From Hyphomicrobiales bacterium (lineage in GTDB: Bacteria; Pseudomonadota; Alphaproteobacteria; Rhizobiales; Rhizobiaceae): a stretch of DNA of 64,000 bases. The position numbers and the translations under genes are program-made. The first letter of the stretch is position 1; the number at the start of each line of letters is the position of its first letter. Positions 7,936 through 16,495 of the stretch are shown here, piece by piece. Location of the stretch: the NCBI GenBank assembly GCA_900468805.1, contig UEIF01000015.1, positions 1-64,000 of the forward strand. The letters are read 5' to 3'. Under the pieces are notes generated by a model. That model was given only the letters and a program-made list of their open reading frames with translations. It searched no databases and was not told where the DNA came from.

Positions 7936-8814
7936 ATGGCCGATGCAACCATCCCGAAGTCCGTCCGCAAGCCTGCCTCCTACTTCCGGATGCGGCGGCG
8001 CGCCGTGCGAAGCCTCCAGATCCTGGCTCTTCTGCTCGTCCTATTCTACACGCTGTTTCCCTATTATTGGGCCTTCGTTTCCTCGACGAAGCAGGGTTCG
8101 GCGCTCTATCAATCCGCGCTGATGCCGGCGTTCGACTTCACCTACTATCGCCAGCTGATCGACAATCCTGTTTTCATGGGCTCGCTTCTGAACTCGGCCT
8201 ATGTCGCGGTCTCAACCACTTTCCTGTCACTCGTCATCGGGCTCAGCGCCGCTTATGCGCTGGGGCGCATCGACTTTCCGCAACGGCGCACGATCCTGTT
8301 GATCGTGCTGATGATCTCGATCTTCCCGCAGGTCGTCGTTCTCTCCGGCATGTTCGAGCTGATCAACTGGATGGGTCTGTTCAACCGGCCAAGCGCGCTC
8401 ATCCTCACCTATCTCCTGTCGACCGTACCCTTCACGACCTGGATCCTGACCACCTTCATCCGCGAGTTTCCGCGGGAGCTGGAAGAGGCTGCGATCATCG
8501 ACGGCTGCTCACATTTTAGAATTCTGATGAAGATCCTGCTGCCGCTGATGGGACCCTCGCTCGCCAGCACGGGCATTCTTGCCTTCATTCTGGCGTGGAA
8601 CGAGTTTCTCTTCGCGCTGACCTTCACCCTGACGGACGAGAACCGGACGGTGCCGGTGGCGATCGGCTTGATCGCCGGCAATAGCCGATACGAATATCCG
8701 TTCGGTCAGATCATGGCTGCATCAGTTACCGTGACACTGCCGCTGATCATCATCGTATTGATCTTCCAGAGACGTATCGTTGCCGGCCTGACGGCAGGCG
8801 CCATCAAAGGCTGA
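7936..8814 (+). CDS. Sugar ABC transporter permease (MalG-like)
   Basis: This 292-residue second permease of the CUT1 importer has an N-terminal basic stretch, then a first membrane segment (LQILALLLVLFYTLFPYYWA, about residues 28-47) and about five more. The EAA loop reads LEEAAIIDGCSHFRILMKIL near residue 180. It starts five bases after the MalF-like gene. The ribosome binding site is poor, so translational coupling to the upstream permease is likely. Confidence 0.93.
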   Translation: MADATIPKSVRKPASYFRMRRRAVRSLQILALLLVLFYTLFPYYWAFVSSTKQGSALYQSALMPAFDFTYYRQLIDNPVFMGSLLNSAYVAVSTTFLSLVIGLSAAYALGRIDFPQRRTILLIVLMISIFPQVVVLSGMFELINWMGLFNRPSALILTYLLSTVPFTTWILTTFIREFPRELEEAAIIDGCSHFRILMKILLPLMGPSLASTGILAFILAWNEFLFALTFTLTDENRTVPVAIGLIAGNSRYEYPFGQIMAASVTVTLPLIIIVLIFQRRIVAGLTAGAIKG

Positions 8815-8828
8815 CAAAGGAATAAACC

Positions 8829-9332
8829 ATGGACATGCTGGTAAAACTCTACGAGCTGAAGGCCGATCCTGCGCTCGATGCGCGCATCGCCGAGCAAGGC
8901 ATCACCATCCGGCGTGTCCTTGCGCCGGAGTTGAACGCTCTGACGGCCTGGATCGAGCCGCGCTTCGGATCCGGCTGGGCCGCGGAAGCGACGGTTGCCA
9001 CCATGCGCCAGCCGCCCACTTGCTTCATCGCAATTCAGAAGGACGAACTCATCGGCTTCGCCTGCCACGAGGCAACCGCCAAGGGTTTCTTCGGGCCGAC
9101 CGGCGTCGATACGGCCGCCCGCGGCAAAGGAGTTGGCCACGCTCTGCTGCTGACCACGCTTCTCGATATGTACGCGCAAGGCTATGCCTACGGAGTAATC
9201 GGGGGCGCCGGTCCAATGGAGTTCTACCGTCGAAGCGTCGGGGCAGTTCCAATCGAAGGCTCAGAACCAGGGATCTATCGCGGCATGCTGCCGCTTGCCG
9301 AGCCGAGAGGCATTTCGGAATCGGGCCACTAG
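8829..9332 (+). CDS. GNAT-family N-acetyltransferase in the sugar operon
   Basis: This 167-residue GNAT-fold protein is expected to transfer an acetyl group from acetyl-CoA to an amine. The CoA-binding motif is visible as RGKGVGHALL near residue 98, followed by MEFYRRSVGAV near 130. The ATG has AAGGAA upstream and begins 14 bases after the MalG-like permease, so it is the last gene of the transporter operon. A GNAT enzyme together with a DasR-like operator hints that the imported sugar may be an amino sugar or be handled in N-acetylated form. That is inference. Confidence 0.8.
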   Translation: MDMLVKLYELKADPALDARIAEQGITIRRVLAPELNALTAWIEPRFGSGWAAEATVATMRQPPTCFIAIQKDELIGFACHEATAKGFFGPTGVDTAARGKGVGHALLLTTLLDMYAQGYAYGVIGGAGPMEFYRRSVGAVPIEGSEPGIYRGMLPLAEPRGISESGH

Positions 9333-9457
9333 ATCTGGTCGAGACAGCCACTGAGACAGTCGCAAAAGTCGGCGACGACGAATGCAATGATTGCTGAGCC
9401 GCAACACGCCGAGGAATGTTGTGAGGCGTGAGTTCAAGTCTCGTCCACAAACGAAAA

Positions 9458-9476
9458 GGGCGGCATCGCGCCGCCC
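9458..9476 (-). terminator. Rho-independent terminator of the SH3b gene
   Basis: GGGCGGC-ATCGC-GCCGCCC forms a 7-bp GC stem. Read on the minus strand it is followed by CTTTTCG and lies seven bases past the stop of the gene at 9483. It could also stop plus-strand transcription leaving the GNAT gene, although the T-run is only on the minus side. Confidence 0.75.
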
Positions 9477-9482
9477 CTGTAA

Positions 9483-10322
9483 TCAGTTGTTGCAGTCAGG
9501 GTCGCCCGGATCACACGCGCCGCGCGGTCTTCTTCGATCATTCCCCGCGCCGTCATTATCGCCTCTGCGACGGATGTCACCGTTGTTGCTGTTATCGCCT
9601 CCCCGACGTTGAAAGTCTCGACGATCACGGTAGCCGTTGTCATCGCCGTCGCGGCGAAAGTCCGGCTGGCGATCGAATGGCGGGTGGCGATTTTCGTCAC
9701 CGTTGGCATCGGGCCTGCGGTTGTCTCGGTCGCGATTGAAATCAAACTGCCGGCGCTGATCGCGATCGAAGCCGGTACGGCGATCAACGTCCGGAGTGCG
9801 GCCAAGATCAGGGCTTCGATCAAATCCACGACGTCCGTCAGCGTCTTGCCGTCGATCGAAGTCGGGCCGCCTATCGAATTCTGAACGGTTGAAGTCGCGA
9901 GGCGGCGGGCGGTAGAAATCCGGGCCGCGACGCCACCGGTCGCGGTCTCGATAAAAATCACGGTTGCGGTAATAGCGGTCCCAATAATTGCCTACGCTGA
10001 AGACAACCGTCGGAATTCCGAGCGGGCGATAATATTCGGGTCCGACATAAACACGCCGGCTTTGATACACCGCCTGAACATAACGTCCGGCGACCCAACC
10101 GCGACCACCGTAGAATTCGACGTCACACCATGGCACGTCAGCAAGGCAACCATGGATCTCGACAGATTCGCCAAGCGGGATAACGGCAACTGCGGGGTAG
10201 CTCGTGCTCGGACCGGCACGCATATTGACGTTCGCCGTCGAATAGCCTTCGGCGGCAGAGGCTATTGCAGGCAACAGCAAAAGAAGGCCGGTTGCACAGA
10301 TTCTGAGAAGGGTATCTCTCAC
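9483..10322 (-). CDS. Exported SH3b-domain protein with Asp/Arg-rich tail
   Basis: The 279-residue product starts at GTG 10322, where GGGAG lies six bases upstream and a Sec signal peptide (VRDTLLRICATGLLLLLPAI) begins. A longer in-frame start at 10415 is unlikely. A bacterial SH3 domain follows (ANVNMRAGPSTSYPAVAVIP to GGRGWVAGRYVQ, mature residues about 30-90), a fold used to bind peptidoglycan or proteins. From about residue 140 to the end the chain is low-complexity, built of FDR/PDF/RRD-like units with alternating Asp and Arg, and ends in CDPGDPDCNN, whose two cysteines may bridge. Expected in the periplasm or cell surface. Partner unknown. Confidence 0.8.
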   Translation of the reverse strand: MRDTLLRICATGLLLLLPAIASAAEGYSTANVNMRAGPSTSYPAVAVIPLGESVEIHGCLADVPWCDVEFYGGRGWVAGRYVQAVYQSRRVYVGPEYYRPLGIPTVVFSVGNYWDRYYRNRDFYRDRDRWRRGPDFYRPPPRDFNRSEFDRRPDFDRRQDADGRRGFDRSPDLGRTPDVDRRTGFDRDQRRQFDFNRDRDNRRPDANGDENRHPPFDRQPDFRRDGDDNGYRDRRDFQRRGGDNSNNGDIRRRGDNDGAGNDRRRPRGACDPGDPDCNN

Positions 10323-10739
10323 ATTCAACTCCCTTGGGGCCGCGCCACCATCATGGTTCAAAGCGGGCAGCTCCACATTGCGGTCGGTAGGAAAAAACGT
10401 AGCGTGTGCCGTCACTTAGGTGTGACGTTCATGCGCTTGTTTCTCTGAAAATAGATCTGTGGCGATGAACCTACGTTGAACGCGCCAGTCATCGACTTCT
10501 TTATTTTTGTACCTCCTTGGCATGGCCCTTCCAACCGGGGGCTAGCCGAGGTACCGGCAACGCCTTCACCTTTGATCTCGAAGCCGCGGTTTGCCAGAAC
10601 ATAGGCCCGTCCAGCGACCAAACCGACCCCAAGACGGCCTGACGCGAGCGAGCGGCACCGGCTCTGCCTGCGCTTCAATCGCCACATGTACTCAGCCGAC
10701 AAGACAAACGTGCCTCGTCGTTTTAGCAGTCGCGCGTCC
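10323..10739. other. Gene-poor interval between SH3b gene and GMC oxidoreductase gene
   Basis: About 420 bases hold no convincing gene. A strong Shine-Dalgarno-like AAGGAGGT sits on the minus strand near 10516-10523, but no start codon lies at a useful distance, the nearest in-frame ATG being 18 bases away. A minus-strand frame at 10412-10702 has no recognisable protein character. The first 40 bases are the SH3b leader. The rest may be a decayed gene. Confidence 0.4.
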
Positions 10740-12359
10740 TTACGCGATGATCATGTCTGCAGCCTTCTCGGCGATCATGATCACAGGCGAATTCGTGTTT
10801 CCTGACACGATGTTCGGCATGATCGAAGCGTCCACGACCCTCAGCCCGCCAATGCCGTGTACGCGCAGCTGAGGATCGACGACCGCGCTTTCGTCGCTTC
10901 CCATCCTGCAGGTGCCGACGGGATGGAAAATTGTCGTTGCAATGTCGCCTGCCCTTCGGATCAGTTCTTCGTCGCTTTGAAATTCCGTACCCGGCAGCAA
11001 CTCCTTGGGGGTAAACCGCGATATTGCCTCGGCCTGCATCAGCCTGCGGGCATGCCGTATAGAGCTCGCGGCGACGATGCGATCGCCCGTCGTCGAGAGA
11101 TAGTTGGGCCTTATGTCCGGAGCCGCCGATACATCCGGGCCGGCCACATGGACCGTGCCCCTGCTCTCCGGGCGCAGATTGCAGACCGAAACCGTAACGG
11201 CCGGATAGCGGTGCAGCGGTTCGCCCAGCCTGTCGGTGCTGAGTGGCTGGACATGGTATTCGAGATCGGCGGTCGCCACGGCCGGATCGCTTTTTGCGAA
11301 AATACCGAGCTGGCTCGGCGCCATCGAAAGCGGGCCGGAGCGGCGAATGGCATATTCGAGACCCATTCCGGCGCGGGCAAAGATGTTGTGATAGAGCTGG
11401 TTCAGGGTCTTTGCACCTTCGATGCGAAAGACCGTGCGAATCTGCAGATGGTCCTGGAGGTTTTGTCCGACACCGCTCAGGCGGTGCCTGAGCTCGATGC
11501 CGGCAGCCTGCAACACATCGGGCCTGCCGATTCCTGAAACCTCCAGTATCTTCGGCGAATTGATCGCTCCGGCGGAAAGAATGACTTCGCGGCGAGCACG
11601 CGCTTCATGGATCTTTCCGTTCAATCGAAACTGGACGCCGGTGACCTTCAAGCCATCGAGCAGGACCTTGCCAGTCTCCGCACCGGTCAGGACCCTGAGA
11701 TTGGCCCGCTTCATCGCCGGTCGCAGGAAAGCCTTGGTGGTGTTCCAGCGCAATCCGCCACGCTGATTGACCTCGAAATAGCCGGAGCCCTCGTTATCCC
11801 CGCTATTGAAATCATCCGTCTTCGGGATGCCGAGTTCCTCTGCCGCGTCTCGAAACGCATCGAGCACCGGCCAGGACAGACGCTGGCGCTCCACGCGCCA
11901 TTCGCCGCCCGCACCATGCATCTCGGACTTTCCGCGATAATTGTCCTCGGACCTGAGGAAGTATGGAAGCACATCCTCCCATCCCCATCCAGCATTGCCC
12001 GCCTGCCGCCATCCATCATAGTCGGCCGCCTGACCACGCATGTAGATCATCCCGTTGATCGAGGAGCAGCCGCCGAGCAGCTTTCCGCGCGGATAAGGAA
12101 GTGAACGACCGTTAAGGCCAGCCTCAGACGCCGTCTTCATCATCCAGTCCGTCCGAGGATTGCCCATGCAGAAAAGGTACCCGATCGGAATGTGCACCCA
12201 GTGATAACGGTCGCTGCCGCCCGCCTCCAGGAGCAGGACGCGGTGTGCTGGATTTGCCGAGAGGCGATTTGCAAGAACGCATCCGGCCGAGCCCGCCCCG
12301 ACGATGATGAAGTCGTAGGAGCCAGCATCGATCACCGCCTGATTGGATGGCTCGGTCAT
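10740..12359 (-). CDS. GMC-family FAD oxidoreductase (choline dehydrogenase-like)
   Basis: This 539-residue glucose-methanol-choline family enzyme oxidises a primary or secondary alcohol with FAD. The Rossmann motif IIVGAGSAGCVLANRLS lies at residues 18-34, the GMC signature GKLLGGCSSINGMIYMRG near 92-109, and the C-terminal active-site region HPVGTCRMGSD near 485 with SGNTNSPVIMIAEKAA near the end. It is the last gene of the polyol-type operon and its ATG overlaps the FGGY kinase stop (ATGA). It may oxidise the imported polyol or a related alcohol before or beside the phosphorylated route. The substrate cannot be inferred from the family alone. Confidence 0.92.
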   Translation of the reverse strand: MTEPSNQAVIDAGSYDFIIVGAGSAGCVLANRLSANPAHRVLLLEAGGSDRYHWVHIPIGYLFCMGNPRTDWMMKTASEAGLNGRSLPYPRGKLLGGCSSINGMIYMRGQAADYDGWRQAGNAGWGWEDVLPYFLRSEDNYRGKSEMHGAGGEWRVERQRLSWPVLDAFRDAAEELGIPKTDDFNSGDNEGSGYFEVNQRGGLRWNTTKAFLRPAMKRANLRVLTGAETGKVLLDGLKVTGVQFRLNGKIHEARARREVILSAGAINSPKILEVSGIGRPDVLQAAGIELRHRLSGVGQNLQDHLQIRTVFRIEGAKTLNQLYHNIFARAGMGLEYAIRRSGPLSMAPSQLGIFAKSDPAVATADLEYHVQPLSTDRLGEPLHRYPAVTVSVCNLRPESRGTVHVAGPDVSAAPDIRPNYLSTTGDRIVAASSIRHARRLMQAEAISRFTPKELLPGTEFQSDEELIRRAGDIATTIFHPVGTCRMGSDESAVVDPQLRVHGIGGLRVVDASIMPNIVSGNTNSPVIMIAEKAADMIIA

Positions 12360-13885
12360 ACCACGGCTCCCGCTGCCGGCATCAGTGGCGTCGACAGGCG
12401 CCGCCAGATCGGCGCCATCGCTTCGGCCAGATCCAGATAGAGACCGTAGCGCCGCTCATAGTGGCCGCCGAGTCCCGCATTTGGAACATAGTGGCGCTCC
12501 ATGCGGACCATGGATGCGGCGCCGGCAGCGAAGTCCGAAAAGATACCCGCACCCGTTCCGGCCGCAATTGCAGCCCCCAGTGCCCCGGTTTCACGCGAGC
12601 GGGCGATCGATACTGGCAACCCCAGGACGTCGGAGAATATCTGCGGCCAGATCAGGCTGCGCGATCCGCCGCCGGAAAGAACCGCTTCGTTGAAGATGGC
12701 GCCGGCGCTTCGCATCGTTTCGATATGCTGGCGGTGACCAAATGCCACGCCCTCCAGAACCGCGCGCACGAGATGCGCCTTCGTATGCCAGCCGGCGACG
12801 CCGTAGAAGCCGGCGCGGGCATTGCCGTTCTGCTGGGCTCCATAAAGGAAGGGATGATAGAGCGGATCATCGCTGGCAGGTTCGATGCTGGCAGCAAGCT
12901 CGCCGCAAAGATCAAAGGGAGAGCGCCCGTTCGCCAGGACATCGGCAAAGAACTCGCGCACCAGCCATTCGAGGTTTGCGGCGGAAGTGGCGCTCGACTC
13001 GATTGCCATGTAGCGCTCGCGGTCGAAGGTCGAGGACATGAAGACGGGTGCCGCCAACTGTGGCGTATCGATAATGACCTGATTGATGCTCCAGGTTCCG
13101 GCGATGATCGATGCCGCCCCGGTCCGGGTGACGCCGGAGCCAATGGCGGATGCGACGACGTCGAACAGACCGCCGACAACCGGGGTTCCGCTTGCCAGTC
13201 CCGTCTGCGCTGCGGCCTCATCGGTAACATAGCCCGCAATATCAGAGCTTTCGATCAGCCGCGGCAGAAGTGGCATGCAGTCGCCAAGGCCATAAGCCTG
13301 CATGAGCGCTTGATCGTAACGGCGATTGGCGACGTCGAGCAATCCGCAGCCTGCCATGTCCGACACTTCACTGACGCGGACTCCCGCCAGGCGGTTGACG
13401 ATGAAATCCTTGCACAGGAAAACCGTGCCGAGCCTGGAAAAGGCTTCCGGCCGGTGCCGTTTCAGCCAGGCGAGCAAGGTCGGCGTCTGCGATGGCCAGG
13501 GCTTTTGGTGACCTATCGGGTAGGTCCGGTCGCCGACGCCTTGCTGCTGCCATTCCTCGACGAGCGCGGCTGCGCGCGTATCCAGCGACTGGATGCCGAG
13601 CAGCGGCTCGCCATTGAGGTCCAGGGCATAAAGACCATTTCCGTGACCGGCGCAGCCAACGGCGACGATGTCGCGGGGCGCTATCGCCGCCTGCTCGATG
13701 CACGTACGGATGACTTTGCGGGCATTCGTCCAGAGTTCGTCCAATCCACGTTCGACGTGACCGGGGCAAGGCATGCGGCTATGCCCCTCCGCCGAGGCGG
13801 AGGCGATTTCATTTCCCTGCCGATCGAAGATCACGGCCTTGATGACCGTGTTGCCAGCGTCGAGCCCCAGTAGATAGTCTGCCAT
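12356..13885 (-). CDS. FGGY-family carbohydrate kinase
   Basis: This 509-residue ATP-dependent kinase of the FGGY family (glycerol, xylulose, erythritol and AI-2 kinases belong here) should phosphorylate the imported polyol or ketose. The phosphate-1 motif GLDAGNTVIKAVIFD is at residues 7-21, AGHGNGLY near 80, and the C-terminal ATP site GGGSRSLIWPQIFSDVLGLP near 410. The start at 13885 has GGAGGGG upstream, while an upstream in-frame ATG at 13963 would overlap the aldolase gene. The order aldolase, kinase, GMC with short gaps or overlaps places it in one pathway. It resembles L-xylulose/erythritol-type kinases but I cannot fix the substrate. Confidence 0.92.
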   Translation of the reverse strand: MADYLLGLDAGNTVIKAVIFDRQGNEIASASAEGHSRMPCPGHVERGLDELWTNARKVIRTCIEQAAIAPRDIVAVGCAGHGNGLYALDLNGEPLLGIQSLDTRAAALVEEWQQQGVGDRTYPIGHQKPWPSQTPTLLAWLKRHRPEAFSRLGTVFLCKDFIVNRLAGVRVSEVSDMAGCGLLDVANRRYDQALMQAYGLGDCMPLLPRLIESSDIAGYVTDEAAAQTGLASGTPVVGGLFDVVASAIGSGVTRTGAASIIAGTWSINQVIIDTPQLAAPVFMSSTFDRERYMAIESSATSAANLEWLVREFFADVLANGRSPFDLCGELAASIEPASDDPLYHPFLYGAQQNGNARAGFYGVAGWHTKAHLVRAVLEGVAFGHRQHIETMRSAGAIFNEAVLSGGGSRSLIWPQIFSDVLGLPVSIARSRETGALGAAIAAGTGAGIFSDFAAGAASMVRMERHYVPNAGLGGHYERRYGLYLDLAEAMAPIWRRLSTPLMPAAGAVV

Positions 13886-13919
13886 GCGGAACCCCTCCCA
13901 AGGTTTCTGGTCTTCGTCT

Positions 13920-14762
13920 TTAGCCCTGCTGATAAAGCGCGAAAGCATCCTCGCCGCCAGCATCGTCGTGAATGATCGCCATCAATCCGCGCACCACTGC
14001 GCCTGGATTGGCGTGCTGATAGATGTTGCGCCCGTAGACCATGCCCATCGCACCCTGTCGCATCAAGGCAGCCGATTTTTCGAAGACCACCCGCAGATCC
14101 TCCCTGCCGCCGCCGCGCACGAGAACCGGGCATCGGGCCGCTTCCACGACCCGATGGAAATCTTCGGCATTGGTGGTCGGATCGGCCTTGACGATGTCGG
14201 CGCCCATCTCCCGGGCGAGCCGGGTTAGTGTGATGATCTTGTCCGCATCGCCGTCGACCATGTAGCCGCCGGCCTTGTCGACCGGCTGCATCACCAGCGG
14301 TTCTATCATCAGCGGCATGCCGTATCTGTCGCAATCGGCCCGAACGCGGGCGATGTTCTGGACGCATTGCCGGAACAGATCGGGTTCGTCAGGCAGCATG
14401 AAGAGATTGACGACGACGCAGGCGGCATCCATCTCGATGGCGCCGATCAGGGGCTCGGCCTCGTTCTGCAGCACGGCCCACATGTGGCGGTGGCGCTCGC
14501 GGTTGTAGGGATTGCCCATATCGACGCGCATGACCAGGGCCGGCTTGGTCCTGCCGGCAACATTCTGCAGGAGGTCGGCCTGGCCGTAGTTCATCTGGAT
14601 CGCGTCGGGTGCGGCATCGACGAGTGCTTCGACGACGGACTGCATGTCTTCCAGTCCGCTGAGAAAGGACGGCTCATTGCAGACGCCGTGATCGACCGCC
14701 ACGTCCAGGCAGCGGCCGGCACCGAATAGCCGGTTCATCCGGACTTTGCTGTTGTTTCGCAT
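13920..14762 (-). CDS. Class I aldolase of the LsrF/FbaB (DeoC/LacD) family
   Basis: The 280-residue TIM-barrel enzyme matches LsrF/FbaB proteins: DVAVDHGVCNEP near residue 20, the probable Schiff-base lysine in ADIVKADPTTNAEDF near 190, the phosphate-binding PVLVRGGGRED near 210 and MGMVYGRNIYQHANP near 240. Members cleave ketose phosphates by a lysine imine, or in LsrF act as a thiolase in AI-2 breakdown. In this operon, with a kinase and a GlpD-like dehydrogenase, cleavage of a ketose 1-phosphate to dihydroxyacetone phosphate plus an aldehyde is the simplest proposal. The start has AAAGGAG upstream and overlaps the end of the GlpD-like gene by 28 bases. Confidence 0.85.
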   Translation of the reverse strand: MRNNSKVRMNRLFGAGRCLDVAVDHGVCNEPSFLSGLEDMQSVVEALVDAAPDAIQMNYGQADLLQNVAGRTKPALVMRVDMGNPYNRERHRHMWAVLQNEAEPLIGAIEMDAACVVVNLFMLPDEPDLFRQCVQNIARVRADCDRYGMPLMIEPLVMQPVDKAGGYMVDGDADKIITLTRLAREMGADIVKADPTTNAEDFHRVVEAARCPVLVRGGGREDLRVVFEKSAALMRQGAMGMVYGRNIYQHANPGAVVRGLMAIIHDDAGGEDAFALYQQG

Positions 14763-16483
14763 TGCATGCTCCTTTGTTCGTTCCTCGCGGAAAGGGTGTT
14801 TTCGTCGACGCCGTGGCGGTCGCGCAGCAGGGTCAGAAACCGGTCTCGCTCCAAAGTGCGTTGCGCCGGGGTCCAGGCCTTTTCCGTCGCAAGAAGATCG
14901 AGAACCGCATCCACCATCTGCAGCGAGAGATTGCCGGTTATGGCAAGTGTCGTGCGGCGCAGGAGCACGTCGTCCAGCCGCTCGACCGCTTCGTTGCGGA
15001 TGAGGAAAAGCAGTTCACGCGCCGAATAGTCGGGGTGCGGCATGGCCATGTCCGGCCCGGCGACGATGAAGCCGGCGATCGCCTCTGCCTCCGTGCCGTA
15101 ACGGGCAAAGAGCGCAGCCATTCGGAGGGCTGGAATTGATTTTTTCGCGGCCATTTCGGCAATCCAGACCGCACGATCGAGCGGAAACCGGCGTCCGCCT
15201 CCGATCGCCCGGTCCGTGGTCGAAACCTTTCTCTCTTTGTCGAGCCGCTCAAGTGCGAGATCGGCAGCGAGTTCGCCGAACGAACGGAAGGTCGTCCATT
15301 TGCCGCCGATCATGCACAGCACCGCCGGCCCGCCGTCTCCGGCGTCCACGATCGTGCAAAAATGGTCGCGCGGGATACGACCGGTAAAACTGTCGGTGCT
15401 GGCCGGCAAAGGCCGCACGCCGGAGAACTGGAAGCCGATGTCTTCCGGTCGGATCTCGATGTCAGGCAGAACGAAAGACAGCGATTGCAGGATGTAATCG
15501 CGCTCGTCGGTTTCGCAGCGCACTGTTTCCGGGTTTTCGACGCGGATATCGGTGGAGCCGACGAGGACTTTCCCCAGATAGGGAAACAGGATGCAGATAC
15601 GGCCATCCTCGTTTTCGTAGTAGATCATGTGACCGGCTAGCGCATCGTAGAGTTTCGCATTGTCGATGATGAGATGCGAGCCCTTGGTTCCGCCCATCAG
15701 GGGTGCCGGTCGTGCCCCCGGCGTAAACAGCGTTTTGTTGGTAATGTCGATCCATCCGCCGGTTGCGTTGATGATCAGCGTCGGTTCCATCGCTATCGAA
15801 GTGTCCCCGATCGTGTCGCGGACCACGTATCGACCGTTCTCGTCGGCAGCGATTTCGGCATAATTCAGCGCCAGCGCCTGTGGTCCGGACGACAGGGCGT
15901 CGCCGATGAGTTCGATGCCGAGACGTTCGGGGTGACTGACCCAGGCGTCGTAGTAGGTTGCCGAACTCTTGATGTCGGGATTGAGCGCCGGCCAGTTGGC
16001 GAGCGTCTTGCGCCGTCCACGGAACTGGTGATGCGGCATCATTGCCCGACTGCGTGTCAGAAAATCGTAGATGCTGAGTCCGGCCTTGATCGCAATGGCG
16101 CCGCGCCGGCTTGGACGGCGCGTCAGTCCGAGGAAGCGGATGACACCATTGCCGAGCCCCGAGATGATGTCGAAGACGGGAACGGTCGTCGGCAGCGGCG
16201 CAACGTAGTGGGGGGCGTTGCGCAACAACCTGTCTCGCTCGGCCAGAGATTCCTGGACGAGTTTGAACTCGCCATTTTCAAGATAACGAAGCCCGCCGTG
16301 TACCATGCGCGACAGCGCCGCGCTCGCTCCGGAGCAATAATCGTGTTTCTCGACGAGGAGCACACGCACGCCCTGAAGCGCCAGCTCCCGGAAGACGCTG
16401 ATGCCGTTGATGCCGCCGCCGATGATACACACGTCTACCTTCGGGCTCCGGCGAAGCCCGTCCAACGTCTCTTCACGATTCAT
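14735..16483 (-). CDS. GlpD/EryB-like FAD-dependent polyol-phosphate dehydrogenase
   Basis: This 582-residue FAD enzyme belongs to the glycerol-3-phosphate dehydrogenase GlpD family, which also includes the erythritol-phosphate dehydrogenase EryB. The FAD motif CIIGGGINGISVFRELALQG lies at residues 19-38, followed by LVEKHDYCSGASAALSRMVH and HGGLRYLENGEF, both GlpD hallmarks. GGKWTTFRSFGELAAD near 400 marks the C-terminal lobe. It would oxidise a polyol phosphate to a ketose phosphate and pass electrons to quinone at the membrane. Its end overlaps the aldolase start and it sits 12 bases after the aldo/keto reductase. The presence of a full GlpD homologue inside a SorC/CUT2 operon is the main link to ery-like polyol pathways. 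Confidence 0.92.
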   Translation of the reverse strand: MNREETLDGLRRSPKVDVCIIGGGINGISVFRELALQGVRVLLVEKHDYCSGASAALSRMVHGGLRYLENGEFKLVQESLAERDRLLRNAPHYVAPLPTTVPVFDIISGLGNGVIRFLGLTRRPSRRGAIAIKAGLSIYDFLTRSRAMMPHHQFRGRRKTLANWPALNPDIKSSATYYDAWVSHPERLGIELIGDALSSGPQALALNYAEIAADENGRYVVRDTIGDTSIAMEPTLIINATGGWIDITNKTLFTPGARPAPLMGGTKGSHLIIDNAKLYDALAGHMIYYENEDGRICILFPYLGKVLVGSTDIRVENPETVRCETDERDYILQSLSFVLPDIEIRPEDIGFQFSGVRPLPASTDSFTGRIPRDHFCTIVDAGDGGPAVLCMIGGKWTTFRSFGELAADLALERLDKERKVSTTDRAIGGGRRFPLDRAVWIAEMAAKKSIPALRMAALFARYGTEAEAIAGFIVAGPDMAMPHPDYSARELLFLIRNEAVERLDDVLLRRTTLAITGNLSLQMVDAVLDLLATEKAWTPAQRTLERDRFLTLLRDRHGVDENTLSARNEQRSMQCETTAKSG

Positions 16484-16495
16484 GATGGCGATCCG

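Noticed and set aside
9428..9444. tRNA-like T-arm (GTGAG-TTCAAGT-CTCGT)
   Set aside because: No matching acceptor, D-arm or anticodon arm can be built upstream and no CCA-like end follows. It may be a tRNA fragment or att-like relic, but one short arm is not enough.
10412..10702. 96-codon minus-strand frame behind a strong AAGGAGGT
   Set aside because: The Shine-Dalgarno-like sequence lies within the frame and no start codon is at proper distance. The translation has no protein-like pattern.
12347..13873. 508-codon plus-strand frame opposite the FGGY kinase
   Set aside because: It lacks any family motif and a ribosome site, while the minus strand encodes a complete FGGY kinase.
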